The notes under the pieces were generated by a model. The model ran no database searches. It had not been told where the DNA came from and was given only the letters and a program-made list of their open reading frames with translations. Positions 8,581 through 16,388 of a stretch of 64,000 nt of DNA are shown piece by piece. The DNA is from Hymenobacter caeli (lineage in GTDB: Bacteria; Bacteroidota; Bacteroidia; Cytophagales; Hymenobacteraceae): NCBI RefSeq assembly GCF_013294115.1, contig NZ_JABSNP010000005.1, positions 62,001 to 126,000 on the forward strand, in the 5' to 3' direction. The number at the start of each line of letters is the position of its first letter. Within the stretch, counting starts at the first letter, position 1. Both the position numbers and the translations under genes were made by a program.

Positions 8581-9093
8581 ATGCCCACCGTCCGCCGCGC
8601 CACCGCTTCCGACCTGCCCGCCGTTCTGGCCCTCGTGCACCGGGTGGTGCCGCTGATGCGCGCAGCCGGCAATTTCCAGTGGTCGGCCGACTACCCCAAC
8701 GCCGCGGTTTTCGAAACCGACCTGGCCCGCGGCCAGCTGTGGGTGGCCGAGCTGCTCGGCCACCCACAGCTGGCCGGCGCAGCGGCCCTCACCCAGGACC
8801 AGGACCCCGAATACGCCCAAGCCGACTGGGACGCTGCCGAGCCGGCCCTCGTCGTGCACCGCCTCGCCGTGGCCCCCGAAGCCCAGGGCCGCGGCGTGGC
8901 CGGGGCCCTACTGGCGCAGGCCGAGCACGAAGCCCGGGCCCTGGGCCTGCGCACGATGCGCGTGGACACCAATTCGGAAAACGCCGCCACGCAGCGGCTG
9001 TTTCCGAAGCTGGGCTACCGGTTTGCGGGCGAAATCACGCTGGCGTTTCGGCCGGGGCTACGGTTCTTTTGCTACGAGAAGTGGCTGGGGTGA
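8581..9093 (+). CDS. GNAT family N-acetyltransferase
   Basis: A compact single-domain GNAT of 170 aa. The ATG at 8581 begins MPTVRRATASDLPAVLAL, the typical first strand and helix of the fold. Motif A is VHRLAVAPEAQGRGVAGALL, with the acetyl-CoA loop Q-G-R-G-V-A; a later VDTNSENAATQRLFPKLGY fits motif B of RimI/YncA-like proteins. It is cytoplasmic and should acetylate an amine on a small molecule or protein; the substrate is unknown. It is divergent from the AMP-ligase gene across 168 nt, so a shared control region is possible but not shown. Confidence 0.85.
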   Translation: MPTVRRATASDLPAVLALVHRVVPLMRAAGNFQWSADYPNAAVFETDLARGQLWVAELLGHPQLAGAAALTQDQDPEYAQADWDAAEPALVVHRLAVAPEAQGRGVAGALLAQAEHEARALGLRTMRVDTNSENAATQRLFPKLGYRFAGEITLAFRPGLRFFCYEKWLG

Positions 9094-9146
9094 GTGGGCG
9101 CGGCGGGTCGTTTCCCGAACGCCTGCAAGCTCCGTATTTTGCCGCC

Positions 9147-9869
9147 ATGATTGATTGGGTACGCTTGGGTGGGGTCGTGCTACTGCTCGGCGCGGGGATG
9201 GGGTACAGTGCGCGGGCGGACAAGCTGACCACGGCCGCCGTGTGGACGGGCGGCGGACTGGGGCTACTCATTTACCTGGGCAGCGGCTTTGCTGGCCTGG
9301 CACTGCTGGCGCTGTTTTTTGGCTTAGGCACCGCCGCGTCCAGCTGGCGCGTGGCCGACAAGCGCCGCCTCGGGTTGGCCGAGGAAAACCGGGGCCGCCG
9401 CACGGCCGGCCAGGTGGTGGCCAACGCCGGCGTGGCGGGCTTGCTGGGCCTGCTGGCCTGGCAGCTGCCGCCCCACGCGCCGCTGGCCCGCCTGATGCTG
9501 GCCGGCAGCTTCGCCGCCGCCGCGGCCGACACGCTGGCCTCGGAGCTGGGCAATGTGTACGGCCGCCGCTACTACAACATCCTCACCGGGCGGCCCGACG
9601 CGCGCGGCCGCAACGGCGTGGTGAGCCTGGAAGGCACGGCCCTGGGGCTGGCGGGCAGCGCTGCGCTGGCGGCCGCGTACTGCCTGGGGTTTGGTTGGGG
9701 CCCTGCGTTTGGGTGGCTGCTGGCGGCGGGCACGGCCGGCAACCTGGCCGACTCGGTGCTGGGCGCCACGCTGGAGCGGCGCGGCTACCTCGGCAACAAC
9801 GCCGTCAACTTCCTCAACACCCTGACGGGGGCCCTGGTGGCGGGCGGGTTGATGCAGTGGTTGGGCTAG
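9147..9869 (+). CDS. DUF92 (TIGR00297) integral membrane protein
   Basis: A protein of 240 aa with at least five hydrophobic segments. The family's conserved core is visible: SFAAAAADTLASELGNVYG and NGVVSLEGTALGLAGS, followed by NLADSVLGATLERRGYLGNNAVNFLNT near the C-terminus. These match the DUF92/TIGR00297 family of inner-membrane proteins; some eukaryotic and cyanobacterial relatives are linked to phytyl-phosphate kinase activity, but function in Bacteroidota is not established. The ATG at 9147 follows a TATTTTG promoter-like element by only a few bases, so the leader would be very short. The frame is open further upstream but that part overlaps the GNAT gene and is arginine/proline-rich shadow. 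Confidence 0.82.
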   Translation: MIDWVRLGGVVLLLGAGMGYSARADKLTTAAVWTGGGLGLLIYLGSGFAGLALLALFFGLGTAASSWRVADKRRLGLAEENRGRRTAGQVVANAGVAGLLGLLAWQLPPHAPLARLMLAGSFAAAAADTLASELGNVYGRRYYNILTGRPDARGRNGVVSLEGTALGLAGSAALAAAYCLGFGWGPAFGWLLAAGTAGNLADSVLGATLERRGYLGNNAVNFLNTLTGALVAGGLMQWLG

Positions 9870-9893
9870 GGCGGTGGCGGGCAGCCCGGCTGG

Positions 9894-11300
9894 CTACTGC
9901 GGCCGCTCGTAGGGCCACTTGCCCTGCTGCTTGCTCCACAGCAGAAACGCCCCCGTGCCCAGGGCCATCATGCCCACGGCGGCCACCTGGAAGTAGAGCT
10001 TGAACGCCACGCCGCCCACGCTAACCGCCACCGGGGCGATGCCGGCGAACACGAAGAGCCACACGACGATGGCCAGGACGACGGGCAGCGGGTAGAGCGG
10101 CATTTTGAACGGCAGGGCCCCCGTGCCGCGCCGGCGGCGCAGCAGCACCAGCCCCACGGCCTGCCCCACAAACTGCACCAGAATGCGCATGGCCAGGATG
10201 GCCGAAATGACCTCGCCCAGCCGAAACAGCAGGCTGAACACGAAGCCCACACCGCCCAGCAGCAGCAGCGACACGTAGGGGAAGTGCTTGGTGGGGTGCA
10301 GCTTGGCGAACACGGGCAGAAACTCGCCGTCGGCCGCCGCCGCGTAGGGGATGCGCGAGTAGCCCAGCAGCACCGCAAACAGCGAGGCAAACGCCACCAG
10401 CAGCACCATGCCCGTGGCCAGGTTGGCCGCCGCGGGTCCGTACAGCCGCTCCATGAACACGCTGATGATGAACTGCGACTTGTCGGAGGTGCCCGCCTGC
10501 CAGCCCCGCACCTCTTCCCAGCCGATGACGGTGCCCACGCTCCAGTTCAGCAATAGATACAGGGCCGCGATGCCCAGGATGCTCAGGAAAATGCTGCGCG
10601 GAATGACCTTTTCGGGGCCCTTGATTTCGGCGCCGAGGTGACACACGTTGTAGTAGCCGAGGTAGGAGTAGATGGTTTTGACGGCCGCCTGGCCCATGGC
10701 CGCCGAAATAAGGAGGCCCGGCAGGGCCCCCACGCCGCCCGCGGGCAGGATGGCCACCGGGTGGTTGGCGTGGGTGAGGCCCCCAAATATCAGCCAGGCC
10801 ATCAAGCTCAGCACGCCCACCCACAGGGCCACGCCCAGCTTGCCAATGTCTTCGATGCGGCGGTAGAGCAGCGCGATGAGCAGCAGCACCACCGTGCCGG
10901 CCACCAGCTTGGGCTGCCACCACTCGGTCATCGGCACGAGGTAGCCGAAGTACTGGGCGAAGCCGATGGCCCCCGAGGCCAGCACCAGCGGCGACTGAAT
11001 GAGCGTCTGCCACACGTAGAGGAACGACATGTAGCGGCCCCACTTCTGCTCGCCGTAGGCCAGCTTGAGGAAGCGGTAGCTGCCGCCGGCTTCGGGATAG
11101 GCCGCGCCCAGCTCGCTCCAAATCAGGCCATCCACGGCGGCCAGGGCGGCGCCCACCAGCCAGGCCAGCAGGAAGTTGGGCCCCATGAAACCCATCACCA
11201 GCGGCAGCGTCACGAAGGGCCCGATGCCCACCATGTCAATCATGTTGAGGGCGGTGGCCTGCACAAGGCCCAGGCGGCGCTGAAGGGTGGGTTGGGACAT
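9894..11300 (-). CDS. APC-superfamily amino acid permease
   Basis: A membrane protein of 468 aa with about 12 transmembrane helices. The N-terminus LGLVQATALNMIDMVGIGPF carries the unwound TM1 motif (G-I-G-P-F) of amino acid/polyamine/organocation carriers, and AYPEAGGSYRFLKLAYG is the conserved TM3 stretch. SYLGYYNVCHLGAEIKGPEKVIPRSI, in TM6 and its following loop, is also diagnostic. It resembles AdiC/YbaE-type members. By family it transports an amino acid or amine by proton symport or by exchange; the substrate is not readable from sequence. The start at 11300 (MSQPTLQRRLG) was chosen because the upstream extension to 11396 has no membrane or family similarity. Monocistronic, converging with DUF92. 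Confidence 0.88.
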   Translation of the reverse strand: MSQPTLQRRLGLVQATALNMIDMVGIGPFVTLPLVMGFMGPNFLLAWLVGAALAAVDGLIWSELGAAYPEAGGSYRFLKLAYGEQKWGRYMSFLYVWQTLIQSPLVLASGAIGFAQYFGYLVPMTEWWQPKLVAGTVVLLLIALLYRRIEDIGKLGVALWVGVLSLMAWLIFGGLTHANHPVAILPAGGVGALPGLLISAAMGQAAVKTIYSYLGYYNVCHLGAEIKGPEKVIPRSIFLSILGIAALYLLLNWSVGTVIGWEEVRGWQAGTSDKSQFIISVFMERLYGPAAANLATGMVLLVAFASLFAVLLGYSRIPYAAAADGEFLPVFAKLHPTKHFPYVSLLLLGGVGFVFSLLFRLGEVISAILAMRILVQFVGQAVGLVLLRRRRGTGALPFKMPLYPLPVVLAIVVWLFVFAGIAPVAVSVGGVAFKLYFQVAAVGMMALGTGAFLLWSKQQGKWPYERPQ

Positions 11301-11480
11301 AGGCCGCGAAAGTAGGGCCCCGGCCCTTGGCGGGTGCGCTGCGGGCTCCTGGGGCCTCGGCTGGCCGCTGGCCAGGCTCCAACGGTTCACCCGCATTTCA
11401 CGTTCTTTGGGGCGGGGCCGGCGGTTGTTCGGGAGTTGTTCGCGAGCGAAGGCGCGGGGCCCCAGCTACTTTTTCCTGGC

Positions 11481-12398
11481 ATGTCGGCTTCCAATTCTTC
11501 CAAAATTTCCCTCTACGGGGGCATCGCCACCAACGTGGCCATCGCGCTGAGCAAGTTCGTGGCGGCGTATTTCACCGGCTCGTCGGCCATGCTTTCCGAG
11601 GGCATCCACTCGCTGGTGGACACCGGCAACGGCGGGCTGCTGCTCTACGGCACGGCCCAGAGCCAGCTGCCGCCCAGCCCCGAGTACCCATTTGGCCGCA
11701 GCAAAGAGCTGTACTTCTGGTCGTTGATTGTGGCCATGCTGGTGTTTTCCATCGGCGGCGGCATGTCGTTCTACGAGGGCATCAAGCACATGCTCCACCC
11801 CGAGCCGATGGAGGACGCGAAGTGGAACTACATCGTGCTGGGCTTCTCGGTGGTGTTCGAGGGCATCGCGGCGTACCTGTCCATCAAGGCCTTCATGGAA
11901 ACCCATACCGACGGCCTGTTCCACGCCCTGCGCACCAGCAAAGACCCCTCGGCCTTTGCCCAGGTGCTGGAGAATACGGCCGCGCTGGTGGGCCTGGTGT
12001 TTGCCGGGCTGGGCGTATTTTTTGGGCATTGGCTGAACAACCCTTACCTCGACGGGGCCGCATCGGTGGCCATCGGGCTGCTGCTGATGGGCGTGGCCGT
12101 GTTCATGGTGTACCGCACCAAGGGCCTGCTCGTGGGCCAGGGCGTGGACGCCGAGACGCTGGCCAGCCTCGAAGCCATTGCCCGCCGCCAGCCCCACGTC
12201 GAAACCATCCGCTCGCCCCTGACCATGTACCTGGGCCCCACCGACGTGGTGCTGGCCTTCGACGTGGACTTTGCCGACACGCTGACGGCCGACGAAGTGG
12301 AGCAATCCATCGACAAGCTCCAGGAGGAAATCCGGGCCGAGCACCCCGAAATGAAGCGTATTTTCGTGGAGGCCACGTCGCTAAAGGCGGGGGCGTAG
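11481..12398 (+). CDS. Cation diffusion facilitator (CDF) family metal efflux transporter
   Basis: A protein of 305 aa. The N-terminus SLYGGIATNVAIALSKFVAA leads into TM1, and SAMLSEGIHSLVDTGNG carries the H-x3-D metal site of TM2 seen in zinc/iron/cobalt CDF transporters. About six membrane segments are followed by a soluble C-terminal domain from about residue 215 (LASLEAIARRQPHVETIRSP) resembling the ZT dimer domain. The longer frame from 11334 lacks family similarity, and ATG 11481 gives a clean MSASNSSKISLYGG. By family it is a proton-driven exporter of divalent cations from the cytoplasm. The substrate metal cannot be assigned. A long REP-like inverted repeat lies directly downstream. 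Confidence 0.87.
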   Translation: MSASNSSKISLYGGIATNVAIALSKFVAAYFTGSSAMLSEGIHSLVDTGNGGLLLYGTAQSQLPPSPEYPFGRSKELYFWSLIVAMLVFSIGGGMSFYEGIKHMLHPEPMEDAKWNYIVLGFSVVFEGIAAYLSIKAFMETHTDGLFHALRTSKDPSAFAQVLENTAALVGLVFAGLGVFFGHWLNNPYLDGAASVAIGLLLMGVAVFMVYRTKGLLVGQGVDAETLASLEAIARRQPHVETIRSPLTMYLGPTDVVLAFDVDFADTLTADEVEQSIDKLQEEIRAEHPEMKRIFVEATSLKAGA

Positions 12399-12409
12399 GC
12401 TGGGTTGCC

Positions 12410-12540
12410 GGAACCTCACCCCTGGAACCTCACCCCCGGCCCCTCTCCTGCGGAGAAGGGTGCGTTCAATATACCCGTTCAGTTTACAACGATCAGGTAC
12501 TGACACCCCTTTCCGCAGGAGAGGGGCCGGGGGTGAGGTG
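12410..12540. repeat. REP-like long inverted repeat downstream of the CDF gene
   Basis: Two arms of about 35 nt, 12428-12462 and 12504-12540, are near-perfect inverted copies separated by about 41 nt. The core is CCTCACCCCCGGCCCCTCTCC. The left end also carries a direct duplication of GGAACCTCACCCC. This motif type is a widespread dispersed palindromic repeat in high-GC genomes (established knowledge, general). It could fold into a stable hairpin after the CDF stop and serve as terminator or mRNA stabiliser. The rest of the 313-nt gap (12399-12711) holds no gene. Confidence 0.75.
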
Positions 12541-12711
12541 TCCGCTCAAGGGGCCCCAAACCAATCTAGTGCCTTGTTTGGCAGCACTATAGCCAACGCA
12601 TCGGGGCCCCATTTCGAACCTCAACGGCAGTTTCCGGGTACAAGGAGGCCGCCCCGGCCCCGCTCGCGGCGGCCGGGGGCGGCCGTTTTGTTGCACCTAT
12701 CCCCTTTCGCG

Positions 12712-13899
12712 ATGGATTTTACTACGCTTAATGCCAGCCCGTTTCAGTCTTTTTGGTGGGGCGGCTTCGAATGCACCGACCAGCTGAACGCCTTCGGCAA
12801 CCGCGTCGATTTCCTGCCCCTCACCGGCCACCTGCCCCTAATTGACGAGGACTACGCGGCCCTGGCGCCGTTCAACATCGGCACCGTGCGCGAGGGCATC
12901 CGCTGGGCCCACATCGAGAAAACGCCCTACCAGTACGATTTCAGTACCGTGCAGGCCATGCTCGATGCCGGGCAGCGCCACGGCATCCAGCAGGTGTGGG
13001 ACCTGTGCCACTTCGGCTACCCCGACGACCTGACGCCGCTGCACCCCATGTTTGCGCGGCGGTTTGCGGCCCTGTGCCGGGCGTTTGTGGATTTTTACCG
13101 CAGCCAGCGGCCCACGGGCACCCTCATCGTCACGCCCATCAACGAGGTGAGCTTCATTTCGTGGCTTGGCGGCGACGCCCGCGGCACCTCGCCCTACTGC
13201 CACGGCAACGGCTGGCAGGTGAAGTACGAGCTGATGCGCGCCTACATCGAGGGGGCCAACGCCCTGCGCGAGGCCGACCCCAGCATCCGCCTCCTCACCA
13301 CCGAGCCGCTAATTGCCATTGCGCCGCGGTTTGGGGCCTCGGCCCGCGAAATCCGCGAGGCCCGCGACGCCCACAACAACCAGTTTCAGGCCACCGACAT
13401 CCTCTGCGGCCGAATGTGCCCCGAGTTGGGCGGCCACCCCGCGCTGCTCGACATTGTGGGCTTTAACTACTACTACGACAACCAGTGGCAGCTGAACCCG
13501 CACTGGATTATGGGCTGGAACGACGCCGCGCCCGACCCGCGCCTGCGGCCCCTGCGCCAGCTGCTGCGCGAGGCCTACCGCCGCTACGAGCGCCCCTTCG
13601 CCATCACCGAAACCAGCCACCCGGCCGAAGACCGCCCCATCTGGCTCCGCATGATTGGCCAGGAGTGCGCCGCCGTGCTCGCCGAGGGCCTGCCGCTGTG
13701 GGGCGCCTGCCTCTACCCCGTGGTGGACCGCCCCGACTGGGACCACCTCGACCAGTGGCACCGCTCGGGCCTGTGGGACGCCGACCTGGGCCGCCCCGGC
13801 CCCGCCCGCGTGCTGCACCAGCCCAGCGCCGACGCCCTGCTCGACGCCCAGGCCGTGGTGAACGCCGCACGGCCCCGCCGGGCCCCGGCGCTGGTGTAG
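12712..13899 (+). CDS. Glycoside hydrolase clan A protein, GH1-like beta-glycosidase
   Basis: A protein of 395 aa starting MDFTTLNASPFQSFWWGGFE at 12712. TIM-barrel clan A features are visible: TPINEVSFISWLGG carries the acid/base Glu at the end of strand 4, and FAITETSHP near residue 300 is the likely nucleophile Glu at strand 7. VREGIRWAHIEKTPYQYDFS and VWDLCHFGYPDD match the GH1 family core. It is shorter than typical GH1 enzymes (about 450 aa) and resembles the reduced GH1-like proteins often annotated next to sugar-nucleotide genes. No signal peptide is seen, so it acts in the cytoplasm. Expected activity is hydrolysis of a beta-linked glycoside; the substrate is unknown. The frame is open upstream to 12460 through the repeat region, which is not credible coding. 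Confidence 0.78.
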   Translation: MDFTTLNASPFQSFWWGGFECTDQLNAFGNRVDFLPLTGHLPLIDEDYAALAPFNIGTVREGIRWAHIEKTPYQYDFSTVQAMLDAGQRHGIQQVWDLCHFGYPDDLTPLHPMFARRFAALCRAFVDFYRSQRPTGTLIVTPINEVSFISWLGGDARGTSPYCHGNGWQVKYELMRAYIEGANALREADPSIRLLTTEPLIAIAPRFGASAREIREARDAHNNQFQATDILCGRMCPELGGHPALLDIVGFNYYYDNQWQLNPHWIMGWNDAAPDPRLRPLRQLLREAYRRYERPFAITETSHPAEDRPIWLRMIGQECAAVLAEGLPLWGACLYPVVDRPDWDHLDQWHRSGLWDADLGRPGPARVLHQPSADALLDAQAVVNAARPRRAPALV

Positions 13900-13919
13900 T
13901 GGCCCGGCGGGGCCCAGGC

Positions 13920-14007
13920 CATATGTCGAGCATATGTCGAGTTAAAAGTTGAGAGTTAAAATCCTGTCTACTATGGATTTTAACTTTTAACTCTCAACTT
14001 TTAACTC
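13920..14007. repeat. 11-bp tandem duplication followed by a heptamer-based inverted repeat
   Basis: 13920-13941 is CATATGTCGAG twice in tandem. Overlapping its end, 13939-13964 and 13975-14007 form an inverted repeat with arms built of AGTTAAA/AGTTGAG heptamers; the right arm has one extra heptamer. The spacer is about 10 nt. It lies between the GH1-like and ogt genes and could act as a terminator for the former. Similar TTAACTTTTAAC motifs occur inside malQ at 60910-60978, so this is probably a dispersed family. Confidence 0.75.
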
Positions 14008-14073
14008 GCTTTATGGGCTGGCTTGAGAAACGTTGTAAAAATTCGTTTCTTGTGTCGAATCTGCACCTTGCCC

Positions 14074-14574
14074 ATGCCCGCCGCGCCCGCCACCGCCCAC
14101 CTGTATTCGCCCATCGGCCTGCTGGCCCTCACCGGCTCCGATGCGGGCCTGCACGCCGTGCGCTTCCTGGAGGGCCCCGACGCGGCCGCGCCCACCGCCC
14201 CGGCCGACGTGGCCGCATGCCTGCGCCCGGCCCACGCGCAGCTCGCCGCCTACTTCGCGGGCGAGCTGCGCGACTTCGACCTCGTGTGTGCGCCCCTCAC
14301 CGGCACCGCCTTCCAGCGGCAGGTGTGGGGGGCCCTGGCCGGCATCGGCCACGGCCGCACCGCCTCGTACCTCGAAGTAGCCAAGCTGCTGGGCAACCCC
14401 GGGGCCGTGCGCGCCGTGGGCGCCGCCAACGGCCAAAACCCCATCGCCATCGTCTGCCCTTGCCACCGCGTCATCGGGGCCAACGGCAGCCTCACCGGCT
14501 ACGCGGGCGGCCTGGTGCGCAAGCGCTGGCTGCTGGCGTTTGAGCAGCCGGCGCAGGGCGGGCTGTTTGGGTGA
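14074..14574 (+). CDS. ogt: Methylated-DNA--protein-cysteine S-methyltransferase
   Basis: A protein of 166 aa. The C-terminal DNA-binding and active-site domain is textbook: GTAFQRQVWGALAGIGHGRT, then VRAVGAANGQNPIAIVCPCHRVIGANG, where the Cys of PCHRV is the methyl acceptor. The N-terminal part is the short Ogt-type domain, not an AdaA-like regulatory domain. The protein repairs O6-alkylguanine and O4-alkylthymine by a suicidal transfer of the alkyl group to Cys. ATG 14074 (MPAAPATAHLYSPIG) was preferred over the ATG at 14023, which adds a non-conserved Cys-rich stretch. Single-gene unit. Confidence 0.92.
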   Translation: MPAAPATAHLYSPIGLLALTGSDAGLHAVRFLEGPDAAAPTAPADVAACLRPAHAQLAAYFAGELRDFDLVCAPLTGTAFQRQVWGALAGIGHGRTASYLEVAKLLGNPGAVRAVGAANGQNPIAIVCPCHRVIGANGSLTGYAGGLVRKRWLLAFEQPAQGGLFG

Positions 14575-14599
14575 TTTTTAGTGCGAAAGCAAAAATTTA

Positions 14600-15334
14600 A
14601 TGGGTATTCTCACAACGCTTAAAGCCTTTTTTCGAGGCGGTAGCCCAGCAAGCCCCACCCCTATCCCTGCTGCGCAAGCGTCTGCTTTTGATATCGATGC
14701 GTACATGGCACCTTTTAATGCACGCTTAGCGGAAGATTTCAAGCAGGCTGAAGTAGCGAGTCAGCAGTTTGAGCAGCAATACGGAGAATTCCCTGGTTTC
14801 TTCCACCGGCTTGATTTTGACCTCTTTTTGCGCAAGCAAGTCTTGCTTTTCTGGGAGCCAGACACAGAAAACAAGAACTTCTTAGACCATAACCATTGGT
14901 CCAAAAAGCACCTATTCAACTTTCCTGGACCCTTATACACCGGCGAATCTGATACGTGCGGTACGGGAATCGCACAAGCGCCGGCTAATGTGGCGAACGA
15001 TGCTTATTGCTGCGAATACATCTTCAAGCAACCGACCAGCTACTACGAGTTACTGTGTGTAATTAATGCGGCGGCCGTAGAGGTATTTGATAGTTATTCA
15101 TCGAACGGAAACGATTATTGGACTTATGATTCTTGCAAACAATGGTGGCGGAATCGCGCCGAATTACTTCGGGACTTAACCAGAAAAGAAGTGATTGATA
15201 TGAATGATGGGCAGACCAAATACTACGTTGATTACCTAAATGGAGAAGCGGAAATGGACTTGCGCCGCTATTGCTACTTTCTAGAAATGGGGGCGTATCC
15301 ACCGAGCACTCAGACCATATTACCCGAATTGTGA
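14600..15334 (+). CDS. Orphan protein of unknown function, low GC
   Basis: A protein of 244 aa whose product I do not recognise. There is no signal peptide and no membrane segment. It has a Pro/Ala/Ser-rich N-terminal stretch (about residues 15-30), then a soluble, aromatic and acidic protein with EFPGFFHRLDFDLFLRKQ, a cysteine pair in NDAYCCEYIF, and DYWTYDSCKQWWRNR near residue 180. The base composition is far less GC-rich than its neighbours, with ordinary AT-ending codons, which suggests horizontal acquisition. Acidic, aromatic stand-alone proteins of this size are common among immunity proteins of polymorphic toxins and among unclassified accessory genes; no toxin lies next to it here, so that is only a possibility. 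The ATG at 14600 follows ogt by 25 nt. Confidence 0.6.
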   Translation: MGILTTLKAFFRGGSPASPTPIPAAQASAFDIDAYMAPFNARLAEDFKQAEVASQQFEQQYGEFPGFFHRLDFDLFLRKQVLLFWEPDTENKNFLDHNHWSKKHLFNFPGPLYTGESDTCGTGIAQAPANVANDAYCCEYIFKQPTSYYELLCVINAAAVEVFDSYSSNGNDYWTYDSCKQWWRNRAELLRDLTRKEVIDMNDGQTKYYVDYLNGEAEMDLRRYCYFLEMGAYPPSTQTILPEL

Positions 15335-15365
15335 GTCGTTAAAGCAGTGCTTGGGAAGCCGTAGC

Positions 15366-16250
15366 TTACGCGCCCACCAGCTTCAGCAGCTCCTGGTAGA
15401 TGATGTTGTGCTGCCAGTAGAGCTGCAACACCATGGGCACGTGGTGCTTGCCGGGCTCGATGGTGTAGCGGGGCGGGGCCCCCAGGGCCGTGAGCTTGGC
15501 GCGGAAACGGGCCGAGCTGCTGCTGATGCTGGGGTAGGTTTCGCCGCCGATGAAGAACAGGAACGGCGGCAGGCCGGGGCGGATTTTGTAGATGGCGGAG
15601 TTTTCGCGCCACACGGCCGGGTCTTTCGTGAAGGGGATGAGGTACTGGTCGTCGCCGGGGTACTGCATCTTTTTCAGGTAGTCGTACATGTCCAGCCCGG
15701 CGGGGTCGTCGAGGATGGCGCCGCGCACGGGGTTGGTGGGCAGGCCGTTGCGGGCCAGCAGTGCGTCGTCGGTGGCGAGCAGGGCGGCCAGGCCGCCGCC
15801 GGCCGAGTGGCCCATCACGAACACCCGGGCCGGGTCGCCGCCGTAGCCGTGGATGTTGGCCACCGTCCAGGCCAGGGCCCGGGCGCAGTCGGCGGCCTGC
15901 TCGGGCACGTGCACTTTCGGCGAGAGGCGGTAGCTAATGACGACGCCCACCACGCCCTGCTTGGCCAGCCGCCGCCCCACGAAGGAGTAGAAGTCTTTGT
16001 CGCCGCTGTTCCAGCTGCCGCCGTGGATGAACAGCACCACCGGGTAGCCGGCGGCGGGGCCCGCTTTTTTGGGCGCGTACACGTCCAGCAGGTTGTACTT
16101 GGCATCGAAGCCGGGCGTGGTGGCGGGCACGTAGGGCACGTCGGCGGTGCGGCGGCTGGGGTAGGCCACGGCGTATTCGGTGGCGCAAAGCACGGCGGCC
16201 AGCACCAGCAGGGCCCCCGCGGGCACCAGCAATAAACGGCTAATTTTCAT
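15366..16250 (-). CDS. Secreted alpha/beta hydrolase (esterase, HSL/BD-FAE type)
   Basis: A protein of 294 aa with an N-terminal hydrophobic segment (residues 4-24), a signal peptide or signal anchor. The oxyanion-hole motif VVLFIHGGSWNSGDK and the nucleophile elbow VMGHSAGGGLAAL are clear, and GKHHVPMV near the C-terminus carries the probable catalytic His. The acid is expected shortly after FFIGGETYP. The H-G-G-x-W pattern is typical of carboxylesterases of the hormone-sensitive lipase/BD-FAE group. It probably cleaves short acyl or feruloyl-type esters in the periplasm (inference). It is divergent from the TPR gene; the start at 16250 fits the signal sequence. Confidence 0.85.
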   Translation of the reverse strand: MKISRLLLVPAGALLVLAAVLCATEYAVAYPSRRTADVPYVPATTPGFDAKYNLLDVYAPKKAGPAAGYPVVLFIHGGSWNSGDKDFYSFVGRRLAKQGVVGVVISYRLSPKVHVPEQAADCARALAWTVANIHGYGGDPARVFVMGHSAGGGLAALLATDDALLARNGLPTNPVRGAILDDPAGLDMYDYLKKMQYPGDDQYLIPFTKDPAVWRENSAIYKIRPGLPPFLFFIGGETYPSISSSSARFRAKLTALGAPPRYTIEPGKHHVPMVLQLYWQHNIIYQELLKLVGA

Positions 16251-16341
16251 GTGGGAAGCAAAGTACGGGGCGGCGGGCGGGGCCCGCCGGCCGCGCCTAC
16301 CTACGCCGGCCGGGGGTGCGCAGTTTGCCCCGGGCGGCGGC

Positions 16342-16349
16342 TACCTTTG
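16342..16349 (+). promoter_or_regulatory. Bacteroidota -7 promoter element
   Basis: TACCTTTG matches the TAnnTTTG consensus and lies 40 nt before the ATG of the TPR gene. A TTTG sits about 15 nt upstream. Confidence 0.55.
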
Positions 16350-16388
16350 CGCTTCCGGGCCCCGGCCGCATTTTTTATTGGATTGGTT

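Noticed and set aside
8413..8859. N-terminal extension of the AMP ligase
   Set aside because: It overlaps the divergent GNAT gene and shows no similarity to adenylate-forming enzymes; the MAANF start fits the family.
8412..9146. Long N-terminal extension of the DUF92 protein
   Set aside because: It is Arg/Pro/Gly-rich shadow of the GNAT gene; the membrane protein begins at 9147.
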